Shown here one piece after another: positions 51,201 to 52,116 of a stretch of 52,116 nt of DNA (positions within the stretch are counted from its first letter, which is position 1; the number at the start of each line of letters is the position of its first letter). The DNA comes from Streptomyces toxytricini (lineage in GTDB: Bacteria > Actinomycetota > Actinomycetes > Streptomycetales > Streptomycetaceae). Position numbers and translations under genes: made by a program. The notes beneath the pieces are model-generated. The model ran no database searches, was not told the origin of the DNA, and worked only from the letters and a program-made list of their open reading frames with translations. The DNA lies in contig NZ_BMTY01000025.1 in NCBI RefSeq assembly GCF_014649915.1, positions 1 to 52,116 of the forward strand, in the 5' to 3' direction.

Positions 51201-51989
51201 TCACCCGCGGGAGGTGAGGCGCGCGTACCAGGCGGACGCAGCCGCCCACTGCCCCAGGGCCAGCCCGGCGACCGCCACCACGAACGCCGCGATCAGCCAG
51301 GAAAGCAGGGTGAAGACCGGGCCGAGCATGCCGAACTCCTCGTACCCGCGTCTCATCGCGACCGGCATCAGGAGTCCCGCCGCGTACGCGAAGAGGACCA
51401 TCCCCGTCCCTGTGAGCACCGCTCCCGGCAGGAGCGGGATCCAACCGATCCGCGCACACAGCATCAGGTGCTGCGTCCACCACCACAGCAGGACGGACAC
51501 CACCAGCGACAGCAGGAAGCCGGGCGCCGGCCCCAGGCCGAAGCCGCGGCGCAGCGGCGCCTGCACGAACAGGACCACCAGCCACACCGCGAGCCAGGCG
51601 AGCCAGCGCCACGCCACGCTGAGGATGCTCGCCTTCGGCAGCCGCCAGCACCGTTCGCACACGGCCTGCAGGGCCCGGCTCACGGCGGTCGCCGAGAGCA
51701 GCGCCACGACGATCCCGGCGGCTCCCGACGCGTCCCGCACCGAACCGCTCGCGTTGTACGCGGTGCGCACCTCCTGGAGGGTGTCGCCGCTGATGCCGAG
51801 GACCGCGCTCAGCGACTCGGACATCAGCTCCTTCATCGGCGGCGGTGCGAACGCCGCCACCACGAGGAGGAGCGGGATCGCGGCCAGGAAGGTCTGGGCG
51901 GCCAGCCGGAACGCGCTGTCCAGCGGGTTCACCTCCATGAGGCGGCCGGTGAACTGCCGCAGCCGGGCCCGCGCCGCGGCCGGCCTCAT
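51201..51989 (-). CDS. YihY/BrkB family membrane protein
   Basis: 262 aa from ATG 51989, overlapping the stop of the next gene upstream as ATGA. About six membrane helices with LAAQTFLAAIPLLLVVAAF near the N-terminus, and the WWTQHLMLCARIGWIPLLPGAVLTGTG and late GPVFTLLSWLIAAFVVAVAGLALGQW blocks characteristic of YihY/BrkB (formerly annotated as RNase BN). Shorter at the N-terminus than some members. Role unknown, possibly envelope-related. Confidence 0.82.
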   Translation of the reverse strand: MRPAAARARLRQFTGRLMEVNPLDSAFRLAAQTFLAAIPLLLVVAAFAPPPMKELMSESLSAVLGISGDTLQEVRTAYNASGSVRDASGAAGIVVALLSATAVSRALQAVCERCWRLPKASILSVAWRWLAWLAVWLVVLFVQAPLRRGFGLGPAPGFLLSLVVSVLLWWWTQHLMLCARIGWIPLLPGAVLTGTGMVLFAYAAGLLMPVAMRRGYEEFGMLGPVFTLLSWLIAAFVVAVAGLALGQWAAASAWYARLTSRG

Positions 51990-52116
51990 CCCGGGCGCAG
52001 GCCGGACCCGTGCCCCGTCCCGACGTGTCCGCCCGGGCCGCGGCGCGAGTCACCCGTGGCCGCCGCGAGGATGCCCAGGACGACCAGGAGGAGGACGACG
52101 ATGCCGAACACGAGGG
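51986..52116 (-). CDS. Small membrane protein, N-terminus beyond window
   Basis: Only the C-terminal 43 residues are in the window: a hydrophobic helix (LVFGIVVLLLVVLGILA) then a Gly/Arg-rich tail. Its TGA overlaps the ATG of the YihY gene, implying co-translation. Family not recognised. Confidence 0.55.
   Translation of the reverse strand, partial: LVFGIVVLLLVVLGILAAATGDSRRGPGGHVGTGHGSGLRPG

Overview
The window is about 74% GC, has strong third-position GC bias, uses many GTG starts and AGGAGG-type ribosome binding sites, and carries an isorenieratene-type carotenoid cluster, DUF6083 and DUF6766 proteins and Gly/Ala-rich lipoproteins. This points to a Streptomyces or close relative, probably an accessory or arm-like chromosomal region. 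No tRNA, rRNA, CRISPR array or intact insertion sequence was seen.

Layout. (1) 1-7 kb: a truncated Gly-rich exported protein, a decayed dihydroxybenzoate-AMP-ligase-like pseudogene, a methyltransferase, a polytopic membrane protein, an FAD monooxygenase and a DUF6083 protein. (2) 6.6-9.9 kb: stress genes (DUF2267, Hsp20 with a RheA-like operator, CsbD) and an ABC-F ATPase preceded by a 14-codon leader peptide. (3) 9.9-19.6 kb: a B12 island on the minus strand. A cobalamin riboswitch precedes a binding protein/permease/ATPase importer. A second cobalamin riboswitch precedes an operon of a PduX-like GHMP kinase, a cysteine-synthase-like PLP enzyme with a TTA codon, an ATP-grasp ligase and a methyltransferase. 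I do not recognise this four-gene set as a described pathway, and it is the most interesting candidate in the window. (4) 20-29.3 kb: cold-shock protein, Tap-type peptidase, hemerythrin, tandem-STAS protein, large catalase, pyruvate-oxidase-like TPP enzyme, and a lipoprotein/27-aa peptide/DUF6766 operon. (5) 29.6-43.4 kb: carotenoid genes crtE-crtI-crtB plus a Rieske oxygenase on the plus strand; crtY-crtT-crtU on the minus strand; an SDR-SRPBCC-FAD operon; and an FAD/Rieske fusion oxidoreductase. (6) 43.5-52.1 kb: M20 peptidase, a PGM1-type ATP-grasp ligase, SDR, 2'-5' RNA ligase family protein, GNAT acetyltransferase, lipoprotein, a multiply broken Ser/Thr kinase, and two membrane proteins.

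How the genes fit together. CrtE makes GGPP, CrtB makes phytoene, CrtI desaturates it to lycopene, CrtY cyclises it to beta-carotene, and CrtU makes the aromatic end groups of isorenieratene. The Rieske protein, translationally coupled to crtB, may add an oxidation. In the B12 island both transcripts should be active when cobalamin is scarce. One imports a corrinoid or metal chelate. The other is inferred to convert threonine (or serine) through a phospho-amino acid into a modified amino acid or small peptide. Three gene remnants (adenylating ligase, glycosyltransferase, protein kinase) show that the region is eroding. All family calls are from reading motifs; no database search was run.
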